From: Glaciecola punicea ACAM 611
GTDB taxonomy: Bacteria > Pseudomonadota > Gammaproteobacteria > Enterobacterales > Alteromonadaceae
Reading direction: 5' to 3'
Length of the DNA stretch: 64,000 nucleotides
NCBI RefSeq assembly: GCF_000252165.1
Contig: NZ_BAET01000020.1
Coordinates: forward strand, 1 to 64,000
In this document: in pieces, positions 17,310 to 26,283 of the stretch
Position numbering within the stretch: position 1 is the first letter of the stretch
How the letters are laid out: each line of letters opens with the position of its first letter
The notes under the pieces: generated by a model
The model's database searches: none
Seen by the model: the letters and a program-made list of their open reading frames with translations, nothing else
What the model was told of the DNA's origin: nothing
Position numbers and translations under genes: made by a program

Positions 17310-18536
17310 CTAAAGGGCTTTTCTAGATGGCAGTATAACATTTGCAAATATTAAACCCGCCACCAAAGACATAAAAATTACAAAGGTTTCTTGGCCTATA
17401 TGTTCAGCCTGCACAAAGTCCTTGCCCGACACAAAAGAATTTAAGCCAATATACGTTTTAGAACCCGGCACCAGTACTATAAGACCCTGCATTAATACAA
17501 TGGTAGACGGCGCTTTAGCAATACGTGAAAATAAATTGGCGAATATACCCACCGCAAAAGCACCCACGAAAGTTCCTAATCCAAACTCCATGTATTTAGA
17601 CGCCCAGTAAGTGGAAAAATAACCCACAAAACCGCACATTATGGCAAATGGCGCATGCTTTAAGCGTATATTAAAAATAGGTACCAGCGCGGTACATAAG
17701 ATAAGTACTGCGACAAACAATGACCAAGACGGTAACTTTGTTAAAGGGTTGTGTTCAACCTCACTAAATAGAAAAAAGCCAATAGAAATACCCAAGAAGG
17801 CACCAAAATACAGCTTAAAGAGCTGCATTAACGCGTCCATCACTCGGGCGGTACCGCTGACTACGTGTCGTGATGACAGCTCGGCAAGTCCTATTGCTAA
17901 GGCCAAACCTGGTATAAAAATAATAATTGATGACAACACCACTAAGCGAATATTAATACCAGGCTGTAAGTAGTGCGCTATGGCGCAGGCCAACACGCCC
18001 GCTACTATAGCCACAGCCGGCTCAAGCATATACAGCACGCGCCTTGAGTGCTGTGCCCAAAATACAAATAGGTACATGATCAGGCCAATAGCACTTGTGG
18101 CTGCCGCATCAAGCATGCTCGCCCCCATAAGTACAGCAAATGAGCCTGTGGACAAACTGTAGGCAAACATCATACCCAGCGGATGAAAATACTTAACTTT
18201 AGCCTCTATTTCGCTAAGCCGCTCGTCGGCCTCTGCTAAAGTACGTTCACCAGCAATCAATGAGCTAACCAATTCATCGGTGCGCGCCAGTGAACCTAAG
18301 TCGAGCTCACCCGGCTGCATGCGCGCTGAATGGTTGTATTCTTCTTCATGTTTGTCACTCCAAATAACGAAGGTAAGCGAGGTAGGCGTTGAAATGAAAC
18401 TGGCGTTCACATTCAAATAAGCAGCCACTTCGGCTAAATGTGCTTCAAGTCTAAACGCAGGTGTACCGTACTTATGTAACATTTTACCAAGCTTAACAAT
18501 AAAGCGGCGAATACGAATAAATTCAAATAAATCCAT
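17310..18536 (-). CDS. ThrE-type threonine/serine exporter family protein (fused YjjP-YjjB)
   Basis: A 408-residue membrane protein joining the two halves that are separate in E. coli (YjjP and YjjB). The N-terminal soluble region (residues 1-115) has LGKMLHKYGTPAFRLEAHL and STPTSLTFVIW, the YjjP/DUF1212 signature, which looks peptidase-related. About ten hydrophobic segments follow. PSTIVLMQGLIVLVPGSKTY (about 340-359) is the conserved C-terminal half motif. Family members export L-threonine, L-serine or small acids such as succinate; the real substrate here is unknown. It is a single gene, convergent with the tyrosine operon. Confidence 0.85.
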   Translation of the reverse strand: MDLFEFIRIRRFIVKLGKMLHKYGTPAFRLEAHLAEVAAYLNVNASFISTPTSLTFVIWSDKHEEEYNHSARMQPGELDLGSLARTDELVSSLIAGERTLAEADERLSEIEAKVKYFHPLGMMFAYSLSTGSFAVLMGASMLDAAATSAIGLIMYLFVFWAQHSRRVLYMLEPAVAIVAGVLACAIAHYLQPGINIRLVVLSSIIIFIPGLALAIGLAELSSRHVVSGTARVMDALMQLFKLYFGAFLGISIGFFLFSEVEHNPLTKLPSWSLFVAVLILCTALVPIFNIRLKHAPFAIMCGFVGYFSTYWASKYMEFGLGTFVGAFAVGIFANLFSRIAKAPSTIVLMQGLIVLVPGSKTYIGLNSFVSGKDFVQAEHIGQETFVIFMSLVAGLIFANVILPSRKAL

Positions 18537-18840
18537 TCAACAAAAACCTTAATAACGTGGGTGGAATAAGCTATAGTGAGTGCAGTATTAATGTAATACC
18601 AAGCGCAGTTTTGTATGATGTGTAGCAGGGCGTAAACGCCAAAAATCGCCCCTGCATATTTTCGCGTAGCTTAGTTTAGTACGTCATTTAGGTCAAGAAC
18701 TAAGCAGTTTATTGGCGCATTAAAGTATAATAAGCGCTACGCTTTACTTTACTAGCTTACGAGCCTAAAGCTAACAAAGTCAGATACTGTGGAAGTTGGC
18801 CCTATCCGCAGGTGAAATTCACCATTTTCTATCATAAGGT
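18537..18840. other. Intergenic space, no gene seen
   Basis: About 300 bases upstream of the thrE-like start with no convincing gene. It should contain the thrE promoter (minus strand), and its right side leads into a LytTR regulator remnant. No hairpin or known motif stood out. Confidence 0.4.
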
Positions 18841-19014
18841 GTTTTCTTGGCCAGGGCTTATGAACAAGACGCCCTTGATATATTTGACGCCAACGCAACA
18901 GATTATGTCTTAAAATCTATAGACGATGAACGAATTGGTCAAATCAGTACCCACTTGCTATTTTATAAGACACAGCGTTACACAAACCTTTATTTGATTC
19001 CCGCCAAGAGGTAA
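18841..19014 (+). pseudogene. Fragment of a LytTR-type response regulator
   Basis: The plus-strand frame reads VFLARAYEQDALDIFDANA, then TDYVLKSIDDERIGQ and a few more residues to a TAA. This matches the end of the receiver domain of AlgR/BtsR/LytT-type regulators, where the family has a VFxTAYDxYALxAFxxNAxDYLLKPIxxER pattern; the conserved Lys of the KP pair is present but the Pro is Ser. No start, no upstream receiver and no DNA-binding domain are present. It is a decayed fragment about 55 codons long, directly upstream of the DUF2058 gene. Confidence 0.8.
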
Positions 19015-19053
19015 ACTCATTAGCCAAATTCAATGAACTTCACTGGGTAGGAA

Positions 19054-19587
19054 ATGGCGAAATTATCTTTACAGGAACAACTACTAAAAGCCGGTTTGGT
19101 AAACGAAAAGAAACTCAAGAAGGCGAAGAAAGGGTCCAAAAAATCACGTGACTTAGCCAAAGAAATAAAGGCAGGCGTTGCCGTCACAAAACAGGTCCAG
19201 CAAGAACGTACACAACAGCTTAACGAACTTAAAAAAGAACAAATAGTGTCCAAAGAGCTTAAAGCACAGGTTAAACAGCTTATTGAAATGAACAAGCTTG
19301 ACTTAAAACGTGCTGACATAAAATACAACTTCACCGACGGCACCCTAATTCGCTATGTGTATGTAAATGAAGCAACTCGCAAACAACTGATAGCTGGCAT
19401 TCTAGCGATAGCAAAATATGAAGGCGTAAATGAAACAAGCTATGCGGTCATTCCTAGTATTGTGGCAAATAAAATTGCCCAGCGCGACGAACAAACGATA
19501 TTAGAAAACAAAATTCCGGAAGAAGAGATTCCAGTTGAAGACGATCCTTACGCTGACTATGTCGTGCCTGATGATTTGATGTGGTAG
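19054..19587 (+). CDS. DUF2058 family protein (YaiL-like)
   Basis: A 177-residue soluble protein of the DUF2058 family, represented by E. coli YaiL, annotated as a nucleoprotein/polynucleotide-associated protein without a firm function. Features seen are SLQEQLLKAGLVNEKKLKKA at the N-terminus followed by a very lysine-rich, probably coiled-coil segment (residues 17-85). A conserved domain then contains YNFTDGTLIRYVYVNEATRK and YAVIPSIVANKIAQRD. The acidic C-terminus ends in DDPYADYVVPDDLMW. The basic N-terminal half suggests nucleic acid binding. It is a single gene between the LytTR fragment and rlmA. Confidence 0.85.
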   Translation: MAKLSLQEQLLKAGLVNEKKLKKAKKGSKKSRDLAKEIKAGVAVTKQVQQERTQQLNELKKEQIVSKELKAQVKQLIEMNKLDLKRADIKYNFTDGTLIRYVYVNEATRKQLIAGILAIAKYEGVNETSYAVIPSIVANKIAQRDEQTILENKIPEEEIPVEDDPYADYVVPDDLMW

Positions 19588-19649
19588 CCCGCGTTTTGGT
19601 ATTGTTTAAAATTTCGCTTTTACATTTAGCTATAGGCGCTTCCTAATAT

Positions 19650-20543
19650 ATGGAAAATAAAGCACCTTCATGCTGGCGTTGTCCTGTTTGTGAATTGCCC
19701 TTAAGGCTCAACTCAACAATTACAGCAAGGCTGTGGCAATGTGACAATCAGCACCGCTTTGACATTGCAAAAGAAGGCTACGTTAATTTATTGCAGCCTC
19801 AACATAAGAAAAGCAAAGCACCCGGAGACAGCAAAGAAATGGTGCTCGCTAGGCGCGCTTTTTTATCGCAAGACCACTATTTGCCGTTGGCACAGCATGT
19901 AAGCGAGTACCTACTTAGCATATTTTCAAAAAACGCACATACGCAAAACCACCTGTCGGTATTTGACGCAGGCTGCGGTGAAGGCTATTACCTAAGCAGT
20001 ATTGCTGATTATTTGCTGACGAATACTTTTGATAACGCAGGCCAAACATACTCTTTTTGCGGCATCGATATCGCGAAACCTGCTGTGCAAAAAGCGGCGA
20101 AACAAGCGCAAATAGGTTCTCCGGATATTTTTGATTTTGCAGTCGCAAACGCATTCAACTTACCTGTACTTGATGACAGTCAACACGCTGTTATCCAAAT
20201 ATTCGCGCCATCAAAACCCGATGAAATTCACCGCATACTAAAAACTGAAGGCATGTGGATAAACGTAAACCCCGCCAGCGAACATTTATTTGAATTAAAG
20301 AATATGGTTTACGACAGTCCACAAAAACATATCCCTGAGACTGATAATATTGAAGGCTTCACCCTTGTTTCACAACAAACACTTAAATTTGAGCTTATAC
20401 TAGCAGACGCTCAGCAGCGGCAAAATTTGCTTATGATGACACCTTTTTACTGGACTATTTCACGTGATAAAAAGCAAAAGCTGCTCGAGGAATTAACGAG
20501 CACACATGCACACTTTGATATTACAGTACTGCGTAAACAATAG
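19650..20543 (+). CDS. rlmA: 23S rRNA (guanine-745-N1)-methyltransferase RlmA
   Basis: RlmA methylates G745 of 23S rRNA. The N-terminal zinc finger reads WRCPVCELPL then LWQCDNQHRFD (residues 8-37), giving the Cys/Cys/Cys/His set. It is followed by KEGYVNLLQPQHKKSKAPGD and the SAM-binding VFDAGCGEGYYLSS (about 105-118). IQIFAPSKPDEIHRILK is the family's catalytic-region signature. The length of 297 residues is slightly above the usual 270. It begins 62 bases after the DUF2058 gene. A transporter fragment follows its stop almost immediately. Confidence 0.93.
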   Translation: MENKAPSCWRCPVCELPLRLNSTITARLWQCDNQHRFDIAKEGYVNLLQPQHKKSKAPGDSKEMVLARRAFLSQDHYLPLAQHVSEYLLSIFSKNAHTQNHLSVFDAGCGEGYYLSSIADYLLTNTFDNAGQTYSFCGIDIAKPAVQKAAKQAQIGSPDIFDFAVANAFNLPVLDDSQHAVIQIFAPSKPDEIHRILKTEGMWINVNPASEHLFELKNMVYDSPQKHIPETDNIEGFTLVSQQTLKFELILADAQQRQNLLMMTPFYWTISRDKKQKLLEELTSTHAHFDITVLRKQ

Positions 20544-20550
20544 GCTATAA

Positions 20551-20724
20551 ACATTTCCTTGGGAACTACCCAATTTCGGCGCATCGACAACCTTTGCTAT
20601 TTATGGTGTATTTGCGCTGATAGGCCTTAGCTTTGTCATAAAACTTGCATCAGAAACAAAGAGCAAAAGTTTAGAAGAGCTAGCGTTAATCTTAAGTGGC
20701 CAAGAAAAGAAGAATGACACCTAG
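20551..20724 (+). pseudogene. C-terminal fragment of an MFS sugar porter
   Basis: Directly after rlmA the plus strand reads TFPWELPNFGASTTFAIYG and on to ETKSKSLEELALIL before a TAG. The ETKxKSLEEL ending is the hallmark of the C-terminus of the sugar porter subfamily (XylE/GalP/glucose-type), and the preceding hydrophobic segment is its last membrane helix. About 57 codons remain of a protein normally 450-500 residues long. There is no start. It is the tail of a lost sugar transporter. The remaining 200 bases to metY hold no further gene. Confidence 0.85.
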
Positions 20725-20922
20725 GAGTAATTAGCATAATAAATTACATTCCTTTATATTATAGACCGAATTAATCATTGACTACTTTTGTGAAACGCTT
20801 AGATTCACTCTAGTTTTTAATAATCTTTACCCTTGAAATAATCCTGAAACTAACACAATACAAATCTTTAGGCTTATTAAGCGCTAGCACTAATAAACGC
20901 CTCAATGACAACGGAGAAATAG

Positions 20923-22200
20923 ATGAAACCAGAAACAATTGCCCTACATGCCGGCTTTAAAAGCGACCCAACAACCAACGCAGCCACTACCCCTATTTAT
21001 CAAACTACCTCGTTTACTTTCGACAACACGCAGCATGGCGCAGATCTTTTCAACTTAGTGGTTCCTGGTAACATTTACAGCCGTATAATGAACCCAACCA
21101 ACGCGGTGCTTGAGCAGCGCGTTGCTGAGCTTGAAGGCGGTATTGGCGCACTCGCCGTTGGCTCTGGCATGGCCGCTATTCGCTATGCCATAGAAGCTAT
21201 TGCCGAAGTAGGTTCAAATATTGTTAGTTCGAGCCAACTTTATGGCGGCACTTATAACCTGTTTGCGCACACATTCCCGCGTCAAGGCATAGAAGCCCGC
21301 TTTGCGCCGGGTGAAGACTTTGACAAGATAGCGTCTTTAATTGACGAAAACACACGTGCTCTTTTTTGTGAGTCAATTGGCAACCCAGCCGGTAACGTCG
21401 TTGACATAGAACGTTGGGCCGAAATTGCACATGCGGCAGGTGTCCCCTTAATAGTCGACAACACCGTAGCCACGCCTATTTTATGCCGAGCATTTGATCA
21501 TGGCGCCGATATTGTAATCCACTCACTAACCAAATACATTGGTGGCCACGGCACCACCATTGGCGGCATCATTGTCGATTCAGGCAAATTTGATTGGGCC
21601 GCTCATTCTGAACGATTCCAAATGATGACCACACCCGATCCGTCATATCATGGGGTTGTGTATACCGAAGCACTCGGACCAGCCGCCTATATTGGCCGCT
21701 GCCGCGTAGTACCTCTTCGTAATACTGGCGCGGCCTTAGCCCCACAAAGCGCGTTTCAAATTATGCAGGGCCTTGAAACCTTGTCATTACGTATGGAAAG
21801 ACACTGCGAAAATGCAGAAGCCGTAGCCAAATATTTAAGCGCTCACAGCGCGGTAAGCTGGGTCAATTATGCAGCCTTGCCTTCAAGTAAATACTACGAC
21901 ACTTGCCAGCGCATATGCGGGGGTAAAGCAGCCGGTATTATTAGCTTTGGTATAAAAGGCGGTGTTGAGGGCGGTTCAAAGTTTATTGATGCACTTGACC
22001 TAATTTTGCGCTTGGTAAACATTGGCGATGCAAAGTCTCTAGCCTGCCATCCAGCTAGCACCACTCACAGACAATTAAGCCCTCAGGAGTTGGCGGTTGC
22101 TGGCGTCTCTGAAGATATGGTAAGAATATCGGTGGGTATTGAGCATATAGACGATATTATTGCTGATATTGAGCAAGCGCTTGTTGCCAGCCAAGCTTGA
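20923..22200 (+). CDS. metY: O-acetylhomoserine sulfhydrylase (MetY)
   Basis: A 425-residue PLP enzyme of the Cys/Met metabolism family. It should make homocysteine from O-acetylhomoserine and sulfide (or use methanethiol to make methionine). Key features are TTPIYQTTSFTFDN, YSRIMNPTNAVLEQRVAELEG-type PLP phosphate region, VDNTVATPILCRAFDHGAD, and the PLP lysine in HSLTKYIGGHGTTIGG (about residue 209). The long MetY-specific insertion (FDWAAHSERFQMMTTPDPSYHG in part) separates it from MetB/MetC/MetZ. The start has a GGAGAAA ribosome site 6 bases upstream. It is a single gene; the 200-base AT-rich leader probably carries its control region, but I see no SAM riboswitch or clear MET box. Confidence 0.93.
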   Translation: MKPETIALHAGFKSDPTTNAATTPIYQTTSFTFDNTQHGADLFNLVVPGNIYSRIMNPTNAVLEQRVAELEGGIGALAVGSGMAAIRYAIEAIAEVGSNIVSSSQLYGGTYNLFAHTFPRQGIEARFAPGEDFDKIASLIDENTRALFCESIGNPAGNVVDIERWAEIAHAAGVPLIVDNTVATPILCRAFDHGADIVIHSLTKYIGGHGTTIGGIIVDSGKFDWAAHSERFQMMTTPDPSYHGVVYTEALGPAAYIGRCRVVPLRNTGAALAPQSAFQIMQGLETLSLRMERHCENAEAVAKYLSAHSAVSWVNYAALPSSKYYDTCQRICGGKAAGIISFGIKGGVEGGSKFIDALDLILRLVNIGDAKSLACHPASTTHRQLSPQELAVAGVSEDMVRISVGIEHIDDIIADIEQALVASQA

Positions 22201-22261
22201 GAAAGGAAGGTAGTAGGGTTAGAGATGTAAGTGCCGTTGTAAGTAAATACCAACGTTAATT

Positions 22262-22295
22262 CGCCCTCGGTCATTCCCACAAAGGTCGGGGTCTC
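22262..22295. repeat. Degenerate REP-like element between convergent genes
   Basis: TCGGTCATTCCCAC-4-GGTCGGGGTCTC resembles the common proteobacterial intergenic palindrome TCATTCCCGCGxxxGCGGGAATC in degenerate form and is followed by TTTT. It sits between convergent metY and ylqF, like the copy at 17252, and may act as a transcription stop. Confidence 0.45.
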
Positions 22296-22352
22296 TTTTG
22301 TAGGCTTACGTTATAGCACTTAATTCTGTTTTAGAAGACAGCGGTAAATAAA

Positions 22353-23351
22353 TTATCGCTTTGTTTTTGATTCTTTTTGCATTTCACGTTTACCCGTGCG
22401 TATTTCTTTTCTATCTCTTTTGTCGGGGGTAAGTGACCCGTCTTTAAACTTCTGTTTGCGGCTGGCTTTCTCTGCAGCTTTCTTTTCAGCAGCTTTGCCC
22501 ATTTCTACTTCTTCTTTTGCAATCATCTCGTGGGTTTCAAGGGTAATTCGACCCAACTTACCTGATCTATATTCACCGATAAGCAGTTCACAAATTTTAT
22601 GTAGGTTAACCCTGCCACCGGCCATTAATGCGCCTCTTTTAGCCGCGGCAAGTTCTAAAAACTCAAGCTCGGTTGCGGGTAGATCATCAATTTTATAGCG
22701 CTCTTTTAATAGCTGCGGATAAGCTTTAAGTAAATAGTCGGCGGCATAAAAACCAATGTCATCGTATTCAAGGGCAGTGTCTTTGACCGCACCTGAAATA
22801 GCGAGTCGATAACCCGTGTTGGGGTTTTCTAACTTTGGCCACAACACGCCTGGTGTATCGAGCAATACTATGCCATTACCTAAATTTATTCTTTGCTGGC
22901 TTTTTGTAACCGCAGGTTCGTTGCCGGTTTTGGCTATCACCCGTTCTGCCAGTATATTAATTAGGGTAGATTTACCGACGTTTGGAATACCTATAATCAT
23001 CGCGTTAATGGTTTTAACTGAGGCATCTTTTTGCGCACATGTTTTTCGTATAAGCTCTAATATTTGTTTAGTTTTGGCGATGTTGTCAATAGAAGTGGTA
23101 AAGGTTTTAACCGCGCGATCGTCTTCTAAATGCGCCTGCCATGCGGCGGTAGAGTCAGGGTCGGCTAAATCAGATTTATTGAAGATTTTAATGCAGGGTT
23201 TGTCGCCTCTTATTTTGGCTATTTCAGGATTTTCGCTTGAATAAGGAATGCGCGCGTCAAGCACTTCAATTAACACGTCAACCTTTGGTAAGGCTTCTTT
23301 CATTTCTGTGAGGGCTTTGTGCATGTGCCCGGGGAACCAATGAACGGCCAA
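22353..23351 (-). CDS. ylqF: Ribosome biogenesis GTPase YlqF/RbgA
   Basis: A circularly permuted GTPase of 332 residues that helps late assembly of the 50S subunit. The order of G motifs is changed as expected: IFNKSDLADP (G4) comes first, then MIIGIPNVGKSTLIN (G1, about residues 116-130), VTKSQQ (G2 area) and VLLDTPGVLWP (G3). The N-terminal WFPGHMHKALTEM is the family signature. The C-terminal ANTAR-like domain contains the RVNLHKICELLIGEYRSGKLG stretch, followed by a highly basic tail of about 45 residues suited to rRNA binding. It is a single gene on the minus strand. Confidence 0.93.
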   Translation of the reverse strand: MAVHWFPGHMHKALTEMKEALPKVDVLIEVLDARIPYSSENPEIAKIRGDKPCIKIFNKSDLADPDSTAAWQAHLEDDRAVKTFTTSIDNIAKTKQILELIRKTCAQKDASVKTINAMIIGIPNVGKSTLINILAERVIAKTGNEPAVTKSQQRINLGNGIVLLDTPGVLWPKLENPNTGYRLAISGAVKDTALEYDDIGFYAADYLLKAYPQLLKERYKIDDLPATELEFLELAAAKRGALMAGGRVNLHKICELLIGEYRSGKLGRITLETHEMIAKEEVEMGKAAEKKAAEKASRKQKFKDGSLTPDKRDRKEIRTGKREMQKESKTKR

Positions 23352-23414
23352 ATCAACTATCCTTTTTTGTTGTGTAAAATAAAACTATTATAAATGTAGT
23401 AAGTAATCTGGCAC

Positions 23415-24323
23415 TTATTCATCATGTTTAGTCAGTGGCGCACTCAACGATGTGGCAAGCGCGTCTTTAGGCACCTGCGCCACCATGAACCAAGCCATGC
23501 TAGGAATATAGCTGCTGCCTATAAGCATGTTTTCATCTGATAGACTGCTTGTGAACTGCGCGCCCTGCTCACCTTGTGCCTTTAGCATTACCTTAGCGTT
23601 ATTTTCGCCAAGCAATAACTGCAAATTTTGCGGACCGCTGGCGTCGTCTTGGCCAACTTGATCGTACTTTTTCTCGCCCGAACTGCCGCTTTGTACCTGA
23701 ATAATGCCTGCACTATCCACCAAGAACACATTGCCATGCTGCGCAAAAACTGAGTCATTTAGCATATTAAGCACACCGTTGAAAGACGTGGCTATGCCCG
23801 ACAGCCCATTCCCATCTGTTTGTTGATAATTAACGTAAAGGTCAACTCGCTTTTTATTTTGATCATAATAAATACTTACCAAATCTTGCTTAGCACTTGC
23901 TAGGTAAGCAAAATACCACGTGTCTGTTTCAGGCGTAAGAACCCTTAAAAAACCTTCGTGATTCCAATATTTATGTGAATTTTTATCCGCAAATGAAGCA
24001 CTGGTAAGGCCATATTCTTCAACATAAAAACCTAGCTTATCCACCAAGACCGACTCCTGGCTAGCATCAAAACCATCGTTTACCCATGCGTGAATGTGCT
24101 TGTCATTCGCTAGGCCTTTAGAAATAAGCTTCATTTGTGCCACTCGCGCATCTACCTTAGCGCTTAAAACATCTAAACTAAGCCCTAAGGTATTTTCAAC
24201 ATTGTACTTATTTGTTTGTATACCTTGCGAATTTATATACACTGCGCCAGCCAGCATAAAAACAAATAAAATTGCCGCGCTAACAGCGTAAACACGGGTT
24301 TTGGTAGTAGATACTTTTAACAT
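23415..24323 (-). CDS. Free-standing membrane-anchored Cache-type sensor domain
   Basis: A 302-residue protein with one N-terminal membrane segment (about residues 10-30) followed by a large periplasmic region. That region looks like the double-Cache (dCache_1) ligand-binding domain of chemoreceptors and diguanylate cyclases. Supporting elements are a long first helix (VENTLGLSLDVLSAKVDARVAQMK), TWYFAYLASAKQDL, the VDLYVNYQQTDGNGLSGIAT strand-rich segment, GNVFLVDSAGIIQVQSG and a final SMAWFMVAQVPKDAL. The chain stops where a second membrane helix and output domain would normally start. No HAMP, GGDEF, kinase or MCP domain follows. It may partner with a separate signalling protein, or be a truncated receptor that kept an open frame. 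Confidence 0.72.
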   Translation of the reverse strand: MLKVSTTKTRVYAVSAAILFVFMLAGAVYINSQGIQTNKYNVENTLGLSLDVLSAKVDARVAQMKLISKGLANDKHIHAWVNDGFDASQESVLVDKLGFYVEEYGLTSASFADKNSHKYWNHEGFLRVLTPETDTWYFAYLASAKQDLVSIYYDQNKKRVDLYVNYQQTDGNGLSGIATSFNGVLNMLNDSVFAQHGNVFLVDSAGIIQVQSGSSGEKKYDQVGQDDASGPQNLQLLLGENNAKVMLKAQGEQGAQFTSSLSDENMLIGSSYIPSMAWFMVAQVPKDALATSLSAPLTKHDE

Positions 24324-24469
24324 TAGTAGCTCTTTTATAGGTGTAAATTTAACGGCCGAAATAGCGTTTAACGATGAGCATAAAAATGCTAAATGTCATC
24401 AAACAAGTTTTATAGCAGACGGAATTTGCCAAGCCTTAGGGCACAATATTAGTGAGTTTTAGCAGTGCC

Positions 24470-24748
24470 TCAAGGCTGTTCTACTAGTTCAAAGCGTAAG
24501 CGCTCAACTAAGTCATCGTCTATCTTAATTTGATGTTTTGCTAAAGCCTGTGCTTTTAAAACGTCTATATACACATCAAACTCTTGCTGAATTGGGCCTT
24601 CTTTTAGCTCCGCTAACAAATGATTTGAAGACGCGTAGCCCATTGCAGCCGCGTGGCGTTCTTTTGCTCGGGTAAACTTTATGTCGAGCAACTTTTTAAT
24701 TGCATGAGCCGCTACCGTTAAGTCGCTTATGTCATTATGCGTAATCAT
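24470..24748 (-). CDS. Small soluble protein of unknown function
   Basis: A 92-residue, mostly helical protein. The middle segment ERHAAAMGYASSNHLLAELK resembles a short motif (hydrophobic GYxSxNHLLA) found at the start of various small or plasmid-borne proteins, but I cannot name the family. AGGACG about 10 bases before the ATG gives a plausible ribosome site. It lies between the Cache protein and yeiP, all on the minus strand, but spacing of more than 100 bases on each side argues for separate units. Confidence 0.5.
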   Translation of the reverse strand: MITHNDISDLTVAAHAIKKLLDIKFTRAKERHAAAMGYASSNHLLAELKEGPIQQEFDVYIDVLKAQALAKHQIKIDDDLVERLRFELVEQP

Positions 24749-24847
24749 TGTACTAATCGTCCTAAGTGTCTGCTTACGGAGAGTTTATCACTTCGCACTG
24801 TCAAAACTAGCCAATTACGACCAAGTATAGGCTTATAAGATCGCGTA

Positions 24848-25414
24848 TCAGGCTCTACTAGTATACTTACCTTCTGCCGTATTCACTTTAATTTTTTCAC
24901 CCCTTGAAATGTACTCAGGCACCTGCACCGTTAAGCCGGTAGACAATACGGCAGGCTTGGTACGGGCGCTGGCAGAAGCACCTTTTATAGAAGGATCGGT
25001 TTGAGTAATGACTAAGTCTACCGAGGTCGGTAATTCAAGACCCACGGGTTTTTCGTCAACTATTAACACCTGCAAGCCAATCGTTTCTTCGGTAATAAAC
25101 ATCAGTTCGTCGCTAATGACTTCTTTGTCAAGTGAGTATGGGGTGTAGTCTTCGTTGTCCATAAACACATATTCGTTACCGTCTACATATGAAAACATCA
25201 CTTTCTTTTTACTGAATTCTGCAGTGTTTATCATTTCATCGGCTTTGAAGCTTTCATCAGCCTTAGCGCCGGTGGCAACTTCGTACAGGCGCATTCTATA
25301 TAAACTAGCCCCTGCTCTGCCACTTGGGGTCAGTTTGGCAATATCTTTTACAAAGTAGACTTTACCGTTATATTCTATCGCGGCATTTTTCTTAATTTCA
25401 CTGGCTTTTGGCAT
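24848..25414 (-). CDS. yeiP: Elongation factor P-like protein YeiP
   Basis: A 188-residue EF-P paralogue. The three-domain pattern is complete: the KOW-like N-domain ([18 protein letters not shown], then FVKDI), the middle OB domain with [20 protein letters not shown], and the C-terminal OB domain with [36 protein letters not shown] and [13 protein letters not shown]. The start at 25414 matches the family N-terminus (MPKASEIKK) and has GAGAAG 6-7 bases upstream; an ATG 12 bases earlier is also in frame. At the domain I loop the sequence is TPSGRAG, lacking the lysine modified in true EF-P, as in other YeiP proteins. Its role is in translation of certain stalling motifs, by family inference. 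Confidence 0.93.
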   Translation of the reverse strand: MPKASEIKKNAAIEYNGKVYFVKDIAKLTPSGRAGASLYRMRLYEVATGAKADESFKADEMINTAEFSKKKVMFSYVDGNEYVFMDNEDYTPYSLDKEVISDELMFITEETIGLQVLIVDEKPVGLELPTSVDLVITQTDPSIKGASASARTKPAVLSTGLTVQVPEYISRGEKIKVNTAEGKYTSRA

Positions 25415-25615
25415 ACTGCTTCTCATTGTTGTATAAACAAACTACGTTGTTGTAATCATATATCATTTTTGTTATTTGTAGCGTAAAACCTTGTATGATT
25501 TTTGCTAAGCTTGCTGCCCTAACGCTTGGTCAGCGAATTATTTACTTCACTGTTCTAAGGCAATCGTTTACTTTATGTAACTTGCCTGTTTACAAGCTCA
25601 ATATGAGTATTTTCA

Positions 25616-26083
25616 ATGAATTACCTTTGTTTACCCTTTAATGAACTCACTTGCCTACAGCTTTATGAAATACTGCATTTACGCAGCGAAACCTTTGTGC
25701 TCGAGCAAACCTGCATTTATCAGGACATTGATTATAAAGATATTCAAGATGATGTGCATCACCTTATGCTGTATGAGCATGAAAAGCTTATTGCTTATGC
25801 TCGCTTATTACCACAAGGGCTCAGCTTCAACACACCAAGCATAGGCCGAATTCTACTCGTCCAATCTATGCGCGGCTCAGGCTTAGGTCGCAAATTTATT
25901 CAAGAGTGTGTGGATCGCACTTTTCTACTGTGGCCAAAATGCGATATAACTATTGGCGCCCAAAGCCATTTGAGTCGCCTGTATCGTACGTTTGGGTTTA
26001 CAGAGGTTTCAAAGCACTATTTAGAAGATGGCATAATGCATGTAGATATGTGCATTTCAAAGAATACAGCGCCCAGTCTCTAA
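25616..26083 (+). CDS. elaA: GNAT acetyltransferase ElaA
   Basis: A 155-residue GNAT-fold protein of the ElaA group. It shows the N-terminal LYEILHLRSETFVLEQTCIY (with the ElaA-type LRxxVFVVEQ pattern), the substrate strand LMLYEHEKLIAYARLL, and the acetyl-CoA pyrophosphate loop RILLVQSMRGSGLGRKFI (Q/R-x-x-G-x-G/A, about residues 79-96). SHLSRLYRTFGFTEVS near the end is the usual final strand region. The acceptor substrate is unknown. It is a single gene, 200 bases after the divergent yeiP start. Confidence 0.9.
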   Translation: MNYLCLPFNELTCLQLYEILHLRSETFVLEQTCIYQDIDYKDIQDDVHHLMLYEHEKLIAYARLLPQGLSFNTPSIGRILLVQSMRGSGLGRKFIQECVDRTFLLWPKCDITIGAQSHLSRLYRTFGFTEVSKHYLEDGIMHVDMCISKNTAPSL

Positions 26084-26283
26084 CAGACTTATGTGGAGAA
26101 TCAATTGCATCTTTTTTTGTCTTGGTAAAAGCTTAGCCAGTACGCTTTAATTCGAGAAATAGCAAATATACAAGCAGTATCAAAACATCCAAAATTGACT
26201 GGAATATGTATGAATAAGGCTATATCTTAAGCATTAAAGTAGCTTAGCTTAGTAAGCTACATCAGCCAAGGACCTAACCCGAT

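Noticed and set aside
20724-20922. SAM-type riboswitch before metY
   Set aside because: The leader lacks the conserved SAM aptamer blocks and strong hairpins; only AT-rich sequence is seen.
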